A stretch of DNA of 64,000 nucleotides from DATKNA01 sp963755755 (GTDB lineage: Bacteria; Actinomycetota; Actinomycetes; Actinomycetales; Kineosporiaceae). A model generated the notes under the pieces. It made no database searches. It saw only the letters and a program-made list of their open reading frames with translations, and was not told the DNA's origin. Positions 1 through 10,812 of this stretch are shown in pieces. Numbering within the stretch: position 1 is the first letter of the stretch; every line of letters begins with the position of its first letter. The stretch covers positions 124,001 through 188,000 of the forward strand of contig CAVWLJ010000002.1 in assembly GCA_963755755.1 (NCBI GenBank). The letters are read 5' to 3'. A program made the translations under genes and the position numbers.

Positions 1-31
1 CGGTGACCAGCGCGGGCTGACCCGCCCCGGC

Positions 32-77
32 GCGCGTGCCCGCCCTGCCCCGGCTGCCGGGGAGGGCGGGCACGCGC
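32..77. terminator. Strong GC-rich hairpin, probable terminator of the gene before the window
   Basis: A near-perfect inverted repeat of about 21 base pairs with one bulged base and a three-base loop. Bases 32-46 pair with 63-77, and 48-53 pair with 57-62. No T-run follows, as is usual in this GC class. It lies between the left edge and the first gene and argues against translation starting upstream of base 78. Confidence 0.6.
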
Positions 78-146
78 ATTGCCGGCTGCCTCGCCGGTGG
101 GAGGCTGGGCACCAGTCGTGTGCCGAACCGCCGAGAGGACGTGCTC

Positions 147-2341
<2,195 letters not shown>

Positions 2342-2351
2342 TCATGCTTGC

Positions 2352-2903
2352 ATGACGAACACCGAGAACAGCGCAGCGTCGATCGCCGCCTGGTTCACCC
2401 AGCGGCTCCCGCAGGAGTGGGTGGCCCCGGCCGCCCCCGAGATCACCGTCGACCGTGAGGAGATCACGGTCGTGCTCACCCTGACCGCCCCCGAGACCGC
2501 CGAGGGCGCCACGGACGCCGAGAAGGCCGAGGGGATCGCCGGACTGGTCGCCCGGTTCCGCGAGGACACCCGGGAGCGGCGCATCGCCGTCGCGCGCGAG
2601 GCGGAGCACCGGTTCCGTCGCAAGGTGGCCTGGGGAGTGCGCGCCGGCGACCACCGTGAGCTGTTCACCCACCTCGCCGTCCCCGTCATGACCCGGCTGC
2701 GCCAGCCCGAGCGTCAGGTGCTCGACACGCTCGTGGAGGCCGGTGTCGCGCGGTCCCGCGCGCACGCGCTCGCCTGGTGCGTCCGGCTCGTCGGCGCGAA
2801 CACCTCCACCTGGCTGAGCGACCTGCGCAGCGCGATGGAGCGGGTCGAGCAGGTCCGCGACGCCGGCCCCGCGGCCTCGGGCGAGACCCCGCGCGGGGAG
2901 TGA
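2352..2903 (+). CDS. Uncharacterised actinobacterial protein
   Basis: A 183-residue soluble protein without signal peptide or membrane segment. I do not recognise a named family. The first half is acidic with short beta-like stretches (EEITVVLTL). The second half is predicted helical, with a segment VARSRAHALAWCVRLVG that looks like a DNA- or protein-contact helix bundle, and the tail is Gly/Glu-rich. ATG 2352 has no Shine-Dalgarno sequence. A TAATCA box ends seven bases upstream, so the message may be leaderless. Its stop lies 11 bases before the converging hemolysin III gene. Coding potential is supported by strong G/C at third positions and a clean frame; the function is unknown. Confidence 0.7.
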   Translation: MTNTENSAASIAAWFTQRLPQEWVAPAAPEITVDREEITVVLTLTAPETAEGATDAEKAEGIAGLVARFREDTRERRIAVAREAEHRFRRKVAWGVRAGDHRELFTHLAVPVMTRLRQPERQVLDTLVEAGVARSRAHALAWCVRLVGANTSTWLSDLRSAMERVEQVRDAGPAASGETPRGE

Positions 2904-2913
2904 CGCCGGCGGG

Positions 2914-3567
2914 TCAGCCCCCGCGGACGGCGAACGCCAGCCCCAGGCAGTGGGCGCAGAACGCGACCACCGTGAGCGCGTGGAACACCTCGTGGAAGCC
3001 GAACCAGCGGGGGCTCGGGTTCGGCCGGCGGAACCCGTAGACCACGCCGCCGGCCGTGTACAGCAGCCCTCCGCCGACGATCAGGGCGAGCACCGCCGGC
3101 CCGGCATGCGCGAACCACGGCAGGTACGCGACGGCCACCCAGCCCAGCGCCACGTAGACCGGCACGTAGAGCCAGCGGGGCGCGCCGATCCAGAGCACCC
3201 GGAAGGCGACCCCGGCCACGGCCCCCGACCACACGATCCAGAGCAGGGTGCGCGCCGTGCCCGCGGGCAGCAGCACGACGGCGAACGGGGTGTACGTGCC
3301 CGCGATGATCAGGAAGATGTTGGCGTGGTCGAGCCGCTTGAGCACGGCCATGGCCCGCGGCCCCCACGGCCGGCGGTGGTAGAGGGCGCTCACGCCGAAG
3401 AGCAGGACGGCCGTGACGCCGAAGACGGCGACCGCGGCCCGGTGCCCGCCCGCCGGAGCGAGCACCGTGAGGGCGGCCCCGGCGACGAGGGCGAGGGGGA
3501 ACGTCCCGAGATGGAGCCATCCGCGCAGACGGGGCCTGACGTTCGGCAGGTCCCCCTCGCTGATCAC
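2914..3567 (-). CDS. Hemolysin III / TrhA family membrane protein (PAQR superfamily)
   Basis: A 217-residue integral membrane protein with seven predicted helices. The PAQR signatures are present: SALYHR after the second helix, LDHANIFLIIAGTYTPF with the conserved Asp, and HEVFHALTVVAFCAH with the two histidines of the metal site. Bacterial TrhA proteins are linked to membrane energetics and lipid homeostasis; true haemolysis is doubtful. GTG 3567 is chosen because the first transmembrane block begins about 20 residues later and a TACCGT box ends six bases upstream, giving a leaderless start. It is divergent from the isoprenyl synthase gene, as in mycobacteria. A much longer frame upstream on this strand is an artefact. 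Confidence 0.88.
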   Translation of the reverse strand: MISEGDLPNVRPRLRGWLHLGTFPLALVAGAALTVLAPAGGHRAAVAVFGVTAVLLFGVSALYHRRPWGPRAMAVLKRLDHANIFLIIAGTYTPFAVVLLPAGTARTLLWIVWSGAVAGVAFRVLWIGAPRWLYVPVYVALGWVAVAYLPWFAHAGPAVLALIVGGGLLYTAGGVVYGFRRPNPSPRWFGFHEVFHALTVVAFCAHCLGLAFAVRGG

Positions 3568-3573
3568 GGTTCC

Positions 3574-3579
3574 ACGGTA
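3574..3579 (-). promoter_or_regulatory. -10 box of the hemolysin III gene (leaderless)
   Basis: TACCGT on the minus strand followed by six bases and then GTG 3567. This matches the TANNNT-plus-6/7 spacing repeated across the window. Confidence 0.5.
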
Positions 3580-3702
3580 GCTCGCGGAGCCGTGAGCCAC
3601 CCAGGTCCGTAGGTGCAGGATCGGCCGCCCGCCGGGCCCCCCGGCGGTACCTTTGTCCTGCTTGGGGTCCCGCTCGGGCGCCGTCGCAGGAGGAACCGAC
3701 CG

Positions 3703-4464
3703 ATGAGCATCCGGCAGCTCGTGTATCGCAGCTACGAGCGCCGACTTGCCGCCTCGCTGTCGCGGGCCGCGGTGCCCCGTCACGTGGGGGTCATCCTCGA
3801 CGGCAACCGCCGGTGGGCCCGGGCCGCGGGCGCCCGGACCTCGGAGGGCCACCGGGTCGGGGCCGACCGGATCCTGGACTTCCTCGGCTGGTGCGAGGAC
3901 GCGGGCGTCGAGCGGGTGACCCTCTGGCTGCTCTCCACGGACAATCTCACCCGTCCACAGACGGAGCTCGCCGACCTGCTGGGGATCATCGAGGACGTCG
4001 TGGGCCGGCTCGCCGCCGCGCGGCGCTGGCGGGTGCACCCCGTGGGTGCCCTCGACCTGCTGCCGGCGTCGACGGCGCATCGCCTCAAGGAGTACGAGGA
4101 GGCGTCCCGGGACGTCGAGGGCCTGCACGTCAACGTCGCGATCGGCTACGGCGGCCGGCGTGAGATCGCGGACGCGGTCCGCTCGCTGCTGCAGGAGCAC
4201 GCCGCGCGCGGCACGTCCATCGAGGAGCTGGCGGAGGTGCTCGACGTCGAGCACATCGCGGAGCATCTCTATACCCGCGGCCAGCCCGACCCGGACCTGG
4301 TCATCCGCACCTCGGGGGAGCAGCGGCTCTCGGGCTTCCTGCTCTGGCAGAGCGCCCACAGCGAGTTCTACTTCTGCGAGGCCCTCTGGCCCGACTTCCG
4401 CCGGGTCGACTTCCTCCGGGCTCTGCGCTCTTACACACAGCGACAGCGTCGCTTCGGAGCGTAA
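3703..4464 (+). CDS. Short-chain Z-isoprenyl diphosphate synthase (UppS family)
   Basis: A 253-residue cis-prenyltransferase that condenses isopentenyl diphosphate onto an allylic diphosphate. The signature VILDGNRRWAR places the catalytic Asp at residue 33. The C-terminal active-site stretch RTSGEQRLSGFLLWQ and the EFYFCEALWPDFR segment are present. Its position beside hemolysin III matches the mycobacterial Z-farnesyl diphosphate synthase gene, which supplies the primer for decaprenyl phosphate. I therefore infer a short-chain product, though the sequence alone does not prove chain length. ATG 3703 follows a good ribosome site (CAGGAGGA, 3687-3694). The protein is cytosolic or membrane-peripheral and serves cell-wall lipid-carrier synthesis. 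Confidence 0.88.
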   Translation: MSIRQLVYRSYERRLAASLSRAAVPRHVGVILDGNRRWARAAGARTSEGHRVGADRILDFLGWCEDAGVERVTLWLLSTDNLTRPQTELADLLGIIEDVVGRLAAARRWRVHPVGALDLLPASTAHRLKEYEEASRDVEGLHVNVAIGYGGRREIADAVRSLLQEHAARGTSIEELAEVLDVEHIAEHLYTRGQPDPDLVIRTSGEQRLSGFLLWQSAHSEFYFCEALWPDFRRVDFLRALRSYTQRQRRFGA

Positions 4465-4479
4465 CTGTATCGTGAGGGC

Positions 4480-5439
4480 ATGTCGCCGTCCTCGTCGTCC
4501 CGTCCTCGCCGTGGGCTGCTCGTCGGTGGAGCCTCCGCCGCCCTCGGAGCCGTCGCCGTCGCCCTCGGGGCCGGCCGGGCGGAGGCCGCCGGCCCCGCTC
4601 CGCTGCTCGTCGGGAGGAGCAACAACGCCGGCTCGGCCGGCACGAGCCTGACGGCCGGCGCGGCCCGGACCGCCCTGACGATCGCCCAGCGCGGAGCGGG
4701 GCTCGGTCTGTCGGTGACGTCCGCCGCGACCGCCGTGCTCGGCGCCGCCGGGCTGGGCACCGCGTGGGGGGTCTGGGGGCGCAGCACCGCGACCCGGGCC
4801 GGCACCGGCGGCGGCGTCCGCGCCGAGGGGCGCAGGAACGCGGGCCTGCTCGCCGACACCACGGCCTCCGACGTCCCCGCCCTGGTCGCGATCGGCGGCG
4901 ACGGTACCGGGGTCGCGCAGGTGTCGACGGGCCAGTCCTACCTGGACGGCGACGCTCTCGCGCTGCGCGCCTGGACCGGGGTGCTCGCGGCCGACGGCGC
5001 GCACGTCGCCTACGCCCCGCTGGTCTCCGCCGAATCGGCGGCGCACGTCATCGCGGGGACGGGCACGCTCGACGGAGCCGGGTCGCTCGTCGTCGCGTTG
5101 CCGGCGACGTTCACCGCGGCCTGCGACACGTCCTCGCTGGCGGTGACCGTCAGCCCGGTGGGCGCCGCCATGCCCGGCCTGTTCGTCACCTACCGGGCAG
5201 CCTCGGGTGGCGCCGGTGGCTTCGACGGCTTCACCGTCTCGGGTGGAGCGACGGGTGGCACGGTGGCCTGGACGGCGTGGGCCACCCGGCGCCCGGTGGA
5301 CCTGCGCCGGGCCGGGGCCGGCGCGGTCGCCGGTGCCACGAAGGCACCGAGCTCGCCGGCCCCCGACGTGGAGGCGGGCTCCGTCGCCGCTGCTCCGGCC
5401 CGGGTCAGCCGGAGGAGCCTGCGCCTCCCCGCCCGCTGA
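4480..5439 (+). CDS. Exported protein with Tat-type signal, function unknown
   Basis: A 319-residue protein. Residues 1-36 form a twin-arginine-like signal (RPRRGLLVGG, then a hydrophobic Ala/Leu stretch ending AEA). The mature part is rich in Gly, Ala and Thr, with a repeated LLVGRSNNAGSAGTSLTAG-like beta region and a C-terminal basic tail. No catalytic motif is visible. Similar Tat-exported proteins are common in Pseudonocardiales, but I know no function. ATG 4480 is preceded by GTGAGGG. It starts 15 bases after the isoprenyl synthase stop, so it may share that transcript. Its last 35 bases overlap the end of the converging FtsH-like gene. Confidence 0.68.
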   Translation: MSPSSSSRPRRGLLVGGASAALGAVAVALGAGRAEAAGPAPLLVGRSNNAGSAGTSLTAGAARTALTIAQRGAGLGLSVTSAATAVLGAAGLGTAWGVWGRSTATRAGTGGGVRAEGRRNAGLLADTTASDVPALVAIGGDGTGVAQVSTGQSYLDGDALALRAWTGVLAADGAHVAYAPLVSAESAAHVIAGTGTLDGAGSLVVALPATFTAACDTSSLAVTVSPVGAAMPGLFVTYRAASGGAGGFDGFTVSGGATGGTVAWTAWATRRPVDLRRAGAGAVAGATKAPSSPAPDVEAGSVAAAPARVSRRSLRLPAR

Positions 5440-8077
5440 GATCCTCCTCCGGGTCGTCCGCGTCGTCGGCGTGCGCGTCCGGGCCGGCGTCCGTCGTGCC
5501 GTTGCCGGTCCCGTGGGCCGTCCCGTTGCGCGAGCCGTTGGACGACCCGTTCTGCGACCCGTTCGGGGTCCCCTCCGCGCGCGGCGCGTAAGGTCCGGAC
5601 GCCGGAGGCCAGGCGACCTCGGCGACGGCAGCGGTCCGTTCGTCGACGTCGACGAGCTCGCCCTGCACCACCTCGTTGTCGGGCAGCCGCGGCGCGGGCA
5701 TCTGCACCGCGACCGATGCGTGCCGCCGGTGCGCCTCGACCGCCGCCTCGTGGTACGCCTCGAGCTCGGCGACGAACGCGGGGTCGCCGTAGATCCGGCC
5801 GTCGACGATGGGCCCGAGCCGCTTCTCGAGCACCGCGACGACGTCGTCCCCGCTCAGCGTCTTGTGCCGCTCGAGGGCGTGCGCCAGGGAGAGCACCTGC
5901 GCCCGGTTCTCGGTGAGCATCTCCTCGGCCTGGGTGAGCAGGCGGGCGAGGTCCGACTCGATGCGCTGGCCCAGCACCCCGCCGCTGCTCTCCTCGCGCT
6001 TGATCAGCCGGGCCCCGAAGCCGATGCCACCGCCGCCCTTGGGCTTCTCCTCGGGCACCGCGCTGTTGATGCCGAGGTCGCGCAGCGCCGGGAGCGACGA
6101 GACTGCCGGGCCCATGCCCCAGTGGCTCTGCATGAGGCCGGCGATGAGGGTCGCCGAGTGCAGGTCGCCGGAGACCCCGGAGGAGTTGTCGCCGCCGTAG
6201 AACAGCCGCTCACCGGCGAGGGAGGCGAGGCTGACGAGGATGTCGCTCTCGTACTCGCTGCGCCACTGGGTGAACTGGTCCTCGGGCGGGATGCTCGACA
6301 CCATCCCGAGGTAGGTGCTGCCCTTGTCGATCGTCGCCACGTCGATCTCCATGTGGCGGCGCGTCTTCCACGCCATCACCGCGTGGCAGGCCTCGTGCAC
6401 CGCGACCGCGTGCCGCTCGCGCTCGATGTACTCCACGTTCTCGGAGGGCCCGAGGTCCTTGAGGTGCTTGGCGTTGATCATGTCCTTCCACGTGATCGTG
6501 TCGTGCCCCTCGCGGATCGCGTAGACCAGCGCCTCGTTGACCATGTCCTTGATCTTCGCGCCCGTCGCGTACGCGGTGATCGTCGCCAGCTTGTCGACCT
6601 GCTCCGGCGTCAGCTCGTGCTGCACCTTCGAGAGGTAGCCCTCGAAGGTCCGCAGCCGGCCCTCCTTGCTCGGGTAGCCCACCCGGTACTCGCGGTCGAT
6701 GCGGCCCGGGCGCCGCAGCGCCGGGTCGAGCGCCTCGGGCAGGTTGGTCGCCATCATGATCAGGATCCGGTACTTCGGCGGCGGCTTCGGCTGCATGAGC
6801 AGCGCCCGCCGCACCAGCCGGTTGAAGAAGCCGCGCGGCTTCTTCAGACCGGAGAGTTCGGTGAGCAGCGCCTGCAGCGTGCCCATGCCGCCGCCGCCGG
6901 TGTTCGTCGGCATGACGTACCGGGACCGCCCCCGTTCCAGCGGGTCCTCGCCCCCCGGCGGAGCGCTGAGCGCGGCCACCGCCTGGCGGGAGATCGGCGA
7001 GAGGTGGTCGAAGCCGCTGCAGCCCGCCTTCAGTTCGTGGAGCCGGTGCGCCTCCATGCCGTTGGCGCCGTAGACGCCCCCGGCCTGGCCCGGCATCGAC
7101 GTCGAGCGGCTGCCGAGCGAGTCGGCCTCGTCGAAGAACACGATGACGCCGCCGTACCTCAGGGCGAGCTTGCGGAGCTTGCGGAACAGCCCCTTGACCT
7201 TGAGGATCCCGACCCCGAAGAACATGTTGTTGAACGCGCCCGGGTCGACGAAGACGAACGGCTTGCCCGTCTCGCCGGCGACCGCTTCGGCCATCAGCGT
7301 CTTGCCGGTGCCCGGCGGCCCCCACAGCAGGATCCCGGAGGGGACGTGACCGCCCCGGCTCTCGATGTCGTCCGGACGCTCCAGGAGGACGATGTTCTCC
7401 TTGAGCCGGTCGACGACGTGGTCCTGACCCCACACGTCGCTGAACCGGGTCTTGACGTCCTCGGGGTGGTAGGTCTCCACGCCGCCGCGGGACATGAACC
7501 AGAAGATCCCGACGAACTGCAGGATGCCGAACGCCAGCGCGAAGCCCAGCTGGAGCACCAGCGGCAACGCCTGCCAGATCAGCGCCGGCGCCTTGAAGAG
7601 GGCCAGCCCGGGCGACGTGCCCAGGACCTTGCCGAGGACGATCGCGAGCAGGGCGATCAGGAACAGGAGCTTCAGCGCCGTCGCGATCTTGTACCGGGTC
7701 CAGTCCGAGAACTTGCGCTGCGACCACCGGTTGAACCGGCCGAACACCCGCTCGGACCAGAACCGGTTGTACGCCGCGCTCCTCGTGCAGACGAAGAGGT
7801 GGATCTGGCGTACGACCTCGAGGCCCGCGAGCCACAGCAGCCACTGCTGCGACCAGGCGACCTGGTGCTGCGCCTCGGCCCACGACTCCGCCGGCGAGTA
7901 CTTGAGGTACTCGCTCCAGACGAGCACCTCGAAGATCACGGCGAACAGCAGCAGATAGCGGGTGCGCTCCCACCAGCTGATCGGCTTGCGGGTGCCCTTG
8001 GCCTTCCAGGGGAAGCGCGGGTCCGGGGGTGGAGGCGGCGGCGCGGGCCGGGCGGCGCCGGCGGTCGTGAGCGTCAC
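5405..8077 (-). CDS. Atypical membrane-anchored FtsH-like AAA+ metalloprotease
   Basis: An 890-residue protein. Order: Pro-rich N-terminus, membrane helix about 40-57, two more hydrophobic segments about 131-150 and 157-196, AAA+ module, zinc peptidase module, disordered tail. Walker A GPPGTGKT is at 253-260, Walker B VIVFFDEAD at 311-319, and the second region of homology (NLPEALDPALRRPGR) at about 445-459. An insertion of about 80 residues separates Walker B from the rest of the ATPase core. The zinc site is HEACH (561-565, Cys where FtsH has Gly), with a candidate third ligand Asp in SGDLHSA (about 638). Canonical FtsH is about 640-800 residues with a short periplasmic loop, so this is a divergent branch. 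The tail holds Asn-Gly repeats. Start GTG 8077 follows CTGGAGGT. It lies 49 bases after the lipoprotein gene on the same strand, so co-transcription is likely. Substrates are unknown. Confidence 0.82.
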   Translation of the reverse strand: MTLTTAGAARPAPPPPPPDPRFPWKAKGTRKPISWWERTRYLLLFAVIFEVLVWSEYLKYSPAESWAEAQHQVAWSQQWLLWLAGLEVVRQIHLFVCTRSAAYNRFWSERVFGRFNRWSQRKFSDWTRYKIATALKLLFLIALLAIVLGKVLGTSPGLALFKAPALIWQALPLVLQLGFALAFGILQFVGIFWFMSRGGVETYHPEDVKTRFSDVWGQDHVVDRLKENIVLLERPDDIESRGGHVPSGILLWGPPGTGKTLMAEAVAGETGKPFVFVDPGAFNNMFFGVGILKVKGLFRKLRKLALRYGGVIVFFDEADSLGSRSTSMPGQAGGVYGANGMEAHRLHELKAGCSGFDHLSPISRQAVAALSAPPGGEDPLERGRSRYVMPTNTGGGGMGTLQALLTELSGLKKPRGFFNRLVRRALLMQPKPPPKYRILIMMATNLPEALDPALRRPGRIDREYRVGYPSKEGRLRTFEGYLSKVQHELTPEQVDKLATITAYATGAKIKDMVNEALVYAIREGHDTITWKDMINAKHLKDLGPSENVEYIERERHAVAVHEACHAVMAWKTRRHMEIDVATIDKGSTYLGMVSSIPPEDQFTQWRSEYESDILVSLASLAGERLFYGGDNSSGVSGDLHSATLIAGLMQSHWGMGPAVSSLPALRDLGINSAVPEEKPKGGGGIGFGARLIKREESSGGVLGQRIESDLARLLTQAEEMLTENRAQVLSLAHALERHKTLSGDDVVAVLEKRLGPIVDGRIYGDPAFVAELEAYHEAAVEAHRRHASVAVQMPAPRLPDNEVVQGELVDVDERTAAVAEVAWPPASGPYAPRAEGTPNGSQNGSSNGSRNGTAHGTGNGTTDAGPDAHADDADDPEEDLSGRGGAGSSG

Positions 8078-8126
8078 GAGACCTCCAGGGATGGTTCCGG
8101 TGTGCGTACCGGTGCGGGCATCGGTC

Positions 8127-8762
8127 TCACGGCACCTTCACCGTGAAGTGCGCGATGACGTCCTCGATCTGGGGCTTGTTCGCCGCGTAACAGGTCTGCG
8201 AGCAGCGGACCAGCAGGAGGTACACCCGCGTCCGTTTCGACCCGAGCAGCGCGGTCTGGTCGAAGACCTCCCGGCCCTTGCCGAGGTCGTAGCTGTACAC
8301 GACGTGGACGCCGGAGCCGCCGGGCGCATGCACGTCGTAGTTGGCGATCTGCTTGAAGGTGGCCGCGCGGGGGTCGCTCGAGTACTGGGCGCGCGAGGAG
8401 GCCGTGAAGGGCAGCAGCAGGTCGCGCAGCTTGTCGCCGTTCATGCTCGACGCCTCGTCCGGGCTGAGCACCGAGACCTGCGCGTACGCCACCGGCTCCT
8501 TGACGTCGCTGTCGAGGTCCACGTGCTTGACGTCGGGCGTCCTCGCGGCGTCGAACACCGCGATCCACCCGCCGTCCGGCTGGCCCGTGGAGTCGGCCGA
8601 GGCTCCGTCCCGGACCGTGGACCAGGAGCGCGGCAGCTTCAGGACGAGGTCGTCCTCGGGGCTGGCGACGAACGTCGAGCTCGGCGCGCTGCAGGCGGCC
8701 AGGGCTCCGGCGAGGACGAGCAGCGCGGCGGCGTGGCCACGGAGCTTGCGGAAACCGGTCAT
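8127..8762 (-). CDS. Lipoprotein, possibly PsbP/LpqN-like
   Basis: A 211-residue protein with a lipoprotein signal: MTGFRKLRGH, a hydrophobic core, then LAAC with the lipidated Cys at residue 24. The mature domain begins with ASPEDDLVLKLPRSW, which resembles the PsbP/Mog1-like fold of mycobacterial LpqN-type lipoproteins; this assignment is inference. It contains a second Cys pair (RCSQTCY) that could form a disulfide outside the membrane. ATG 8762 is selected by the site GGCGAGGTGAG. The gene precedes the FtsH-like protease on the same strand with a 49-base gap, which suggests a functional partner or adaptor at the membrane surface. Confidence 0.75.
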   Translation of the reverse strand: MTGFRKLRGHAAALLVLAGALAACSAPSSTFVASPEDDLVLKLPRSWSTVRDGASADSTGQPDGGWIAVFDAARTPDVKHVDLDSDVKEPVAYAQVSVLSPDEASSMNGDKLRDLLLPFTASSRAQYSSDPRAATFKQIANYDVHAPGGSGVHVVYSYDLGKGREVFDQTALLGSKRTRVYLLLVRCSQTCYAANKPQIEDVIAHFTVKVP

Positions 8763-9087
8763 GCTCACCTCGCCGTCGGCCGGTCGCAGCGTCGACACGG
8801 GCTCGTCGATATGCATCTGTTATCAACGGTGGCACCAGGGTCGCTCATCGAGCCCGCGAACGCACCCCCTTGTCCGCACCTCGGCCTGCTCCCGGCGCAT
8901 CCGTCACCCGCCTGCCACATCACCGGCATCCGGCTGTCACATGCGAGGCGCTCCTGCCGACGGGGCACGCGTTCACCCGTCGTTTGCACGACGCGCCCCG
9001 GACGACCTCTTCTGCTGCCGGACGGCGCTGCCGTAGCTTCGAATCACGAGCACCCCGTAGCGGGTGCACCGTCGAGGGGAGACCCTA
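8763..9087. other. Divergent intergenic region between lipoprotein and phoH genes
   Basis: About 325 bases with no convincing gene. It is less GC-rich near 8815-8830. A TAGCTT box at 9033-9038 could be the -10 element for phoH. A six-base-pair inverted repeat (GCACCC/GGGTGC) lies just before the phoH ribosome site. No antitoxin-like open frame of the kind found upstream of mycobacterial phoH2 is visible. Confidence 0.4.
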
Positions 9088-10422
9088 TTGGCCAGTTCCC
9101 GCCGAGGTGCAGACCCACTGCTCGCGGAGCCCGCCCGCCGCACGTTCGTCCTCGACACCTCGGTGGTGCTCGCGGACCCGCGTGCCCCGATGCGGTTCGC
9201 CGAGCACGAGGTCGTCCTCCCGGTCGTGGTCATCACCGAGCTCGAGGCCAAGCGGCACCACCCCGAGCTGGGGTACTTCGCCCGGCAGGCCCTGCGCCTG
9301 CTCGACGACCTGCGCGTGAAGTACGGCCGCCTCGACGCCCCGATTCCGGTCGGCGACGAGGGCGGCACGCTGCGGGTCGAGCTCAACCACGTGGACGCCG
9401 GCGTGCTGCCGGTGGGGTTCCGGCTGGGTGACAACGACACCCGCATCCTCTCGGTCGCGCGCAGCCTCGCCGCCGACGGCCGGCACGTCACGGTGGTGAG
9501 CAAGGACCTGCCGATGCGGGTCAAGGCGTCGGCCGTGGGCCTGGACGCCGAGGAGTACGACCCGGGGACGCCGGTCGACTCCGGCTGGACCGGCATGGCC
9601 GAGGTCGAGCTCGGGTCGCAGACGCTGACCTCCCTCTACGCCGACCAGGTGGTCGAGCTCGCGGCGGCCGCGGACCTGCCCTGCCACACCGGGCTCGTCC
9701 TGCTCTCCGAGCGCGGGTCGGCCCTGGGCCGCGTGCTGGCGGACAAGCAGGTCCGCCTCGTCCGGGGCGACCGCGACGTCTTCGGCGTCCATGGCCGCAG
9801 TGCGGAGCAGCGGATCGCGATCGACCTCCTGCTCGATCCGGACATCGGCATCGTGTCGCTCGGCGGCCGTGCCGGGACCGGCAAGTCGGCGCTCGCCCTG
9901 TGCGCCGGTCTGGAGGCCGTGCTCGAGCGCCGCCAGCACCGCAAGGTGGTCGTCTTCCGGCCGCTCTACGCCGTCGGGGGCCAGGAGCTCGGGTACCTCC
10001 CCGGCACCGAGGCCGAGAAGATGAGCCCCTGGGCGCAGGCCGTCTTCGACACCCTCGGGGCGCTGGTCTCCCAGGAGGTGGTCGAGGAGGTGCTCGACCG
10101 TGGGATGCTCGAGGTCCTCCCGCTCACGCACATCCGGGGGCGCTCGCTGCACGACGCGTTCGTCGTCGTCGACGAGGCCCAGTCGCTGGAGCGCAACGTG
10201 CTCCTCACGGTGCTCTCCAGGATCGGCCAGAACAGCCGGGTCGTGCTCACCCACGACGTCGCGCAGCGTGACAACCTGAGGGTGGGGAGACACGACGGCG
10301 TCGCCGCGGTCATCGAGGCATTGAAGGGTCATCCGCTCTTTGCGCACGTGACGCTGACCCGGTCGGAGCGCTCGCCGGTCGCGGCGCTCGTGACGGAGAT
10401 GCTCGAGGGTCTCGAACTCTGA
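9088..10422 (+). CDS. PhoH family protein with N-terminal PIN domain (PhoH2 type)
   Basis: About 444 residues. Residues 15-150 form a PIN ribonuclease domain with acidic residues in FVLDTSVVL (Asp 23), ITELEAK and GDNDTRI. The C-terminal PhoH ATPase has Walker A GGRAGTGKS at 259-267 and Walker B AFVVVDEAQ. Mycobacterial PhoH2 is an ATP-dependent RNA helicase and ribonuclease; this protein has the same architecture. I prefer TTG 9088 because GAGGGGA (9074-9080) lies seven bases upstream; GTG 9064 would give eight more residues. It is followed by a 390-base untranslated stretch. Confidence 0.87.
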   Translation: MASSRRGADPLLAEPARRTFVLDTSVVLADPRAPMRFAEHEVVLPVVVITELEAKRHHPELGYFARQALRLLDDLRVKYGRLDAPIPVGDEGGTLRVELNHVDAGVLPVGFRLGDNDTRILSVARSLAADGRHVTVVSKDLPMRVKASAVGLDAEEYDPGTPVDSGWTGMAEVELGSQTLTSLYADQVVELAAAADLPCHTGLVLLSERGSALGRVLADKQVRLVRGDRDVFGVHGRSAEQRIAIDLLLDPDIGIVSLGGRAGTGKSALALCAGLEAVLERRQHRKVVVFRPLYAVGGQELGYLPGTEAEKMSPWAQAVFDTLGALVSQEVVEEVLDRGMLEVLPLTHIRGRSLHDAFVVVDEAQSLERNVLLTVLSRIGQNSRVVLTHDVAQRDNLRVGRHDGVAAVIEALKGHPLFAHVTLTRSERSPVAALVTEMLEGLEL

Positions 10423-10812
10423 GGTATTCGGAGCAAAAGGGGCAGGACGGGCGGCAACCGGCGATTCCGGTGACGGAACGTCCATCGCTGAGCCGGGGTA
10501 GGTGACCTTGGGTGAAGGTCGTTGCACACAGGATCACCCACCCCGGTTCTGGCCCGCTCGCCCAGGTGCATATGCAGCAGCAGGTTCACGCGCGACAGTG
10601 TGGTCTTCATCACATTCATATACCAGCGGTGACCATAGCGAGACCGAGGTCACTCCCCGTCACTGCTCGGCGCGTCGCAGGTTTACGCGGGAGCCCTGGA
10701 TCGCCACGGTTGACCGGTCAGCGCCTCGGCTGGTGGATCGTCCGTCCTGGGGGGGACCGGAACCGGGGGAACGAGAGGTGACCCGTGAGGGGTCCTACGC
10801 AGAAGGGTCGAC
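10423..10812 (+). other. Long intergenic region / possible 5' leader of the first transglycosylase-like gene
   Basis: 390 bases without a supported gene. A weak hairpin (ACCGG/CCGGT near 10459-10475) follows phoH. A locally AT-richer patch at 10595-10645 is the best place for a promoter. The last 80 bases are G-rich with GGGGGGACC and GGGGGAAC blocks and could be structured RNA. I compared it with the c-di-AMP (ydaO) riboswitch, common upstream of actinobacterial wall hydrolases, but the conserved CAGCTNACCTCG element is missing. Confidence 0.4.

Noticed and set aside
5207..8146. 979-residue open frame on the plus strand
   Set aside because: It is the antisense shadow of the FtsH-like gene. 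GC-rich DNA keeps such frames open, and the composition is Arg/Pro/Leu-rich with no motif.
9030..9060. TTCGAATC sequence suggesting a tRNA T-arm
   Set aside because: No acceptor stem, D-arm or anticodon arm can be drawn around it.
10512..10781. 89-codon frame in the leader after phoH
   Set aside because: No ribosome site, no domain, and an atypical His/Gln-rich composition; it lies in a region better explained as promoter and leader.
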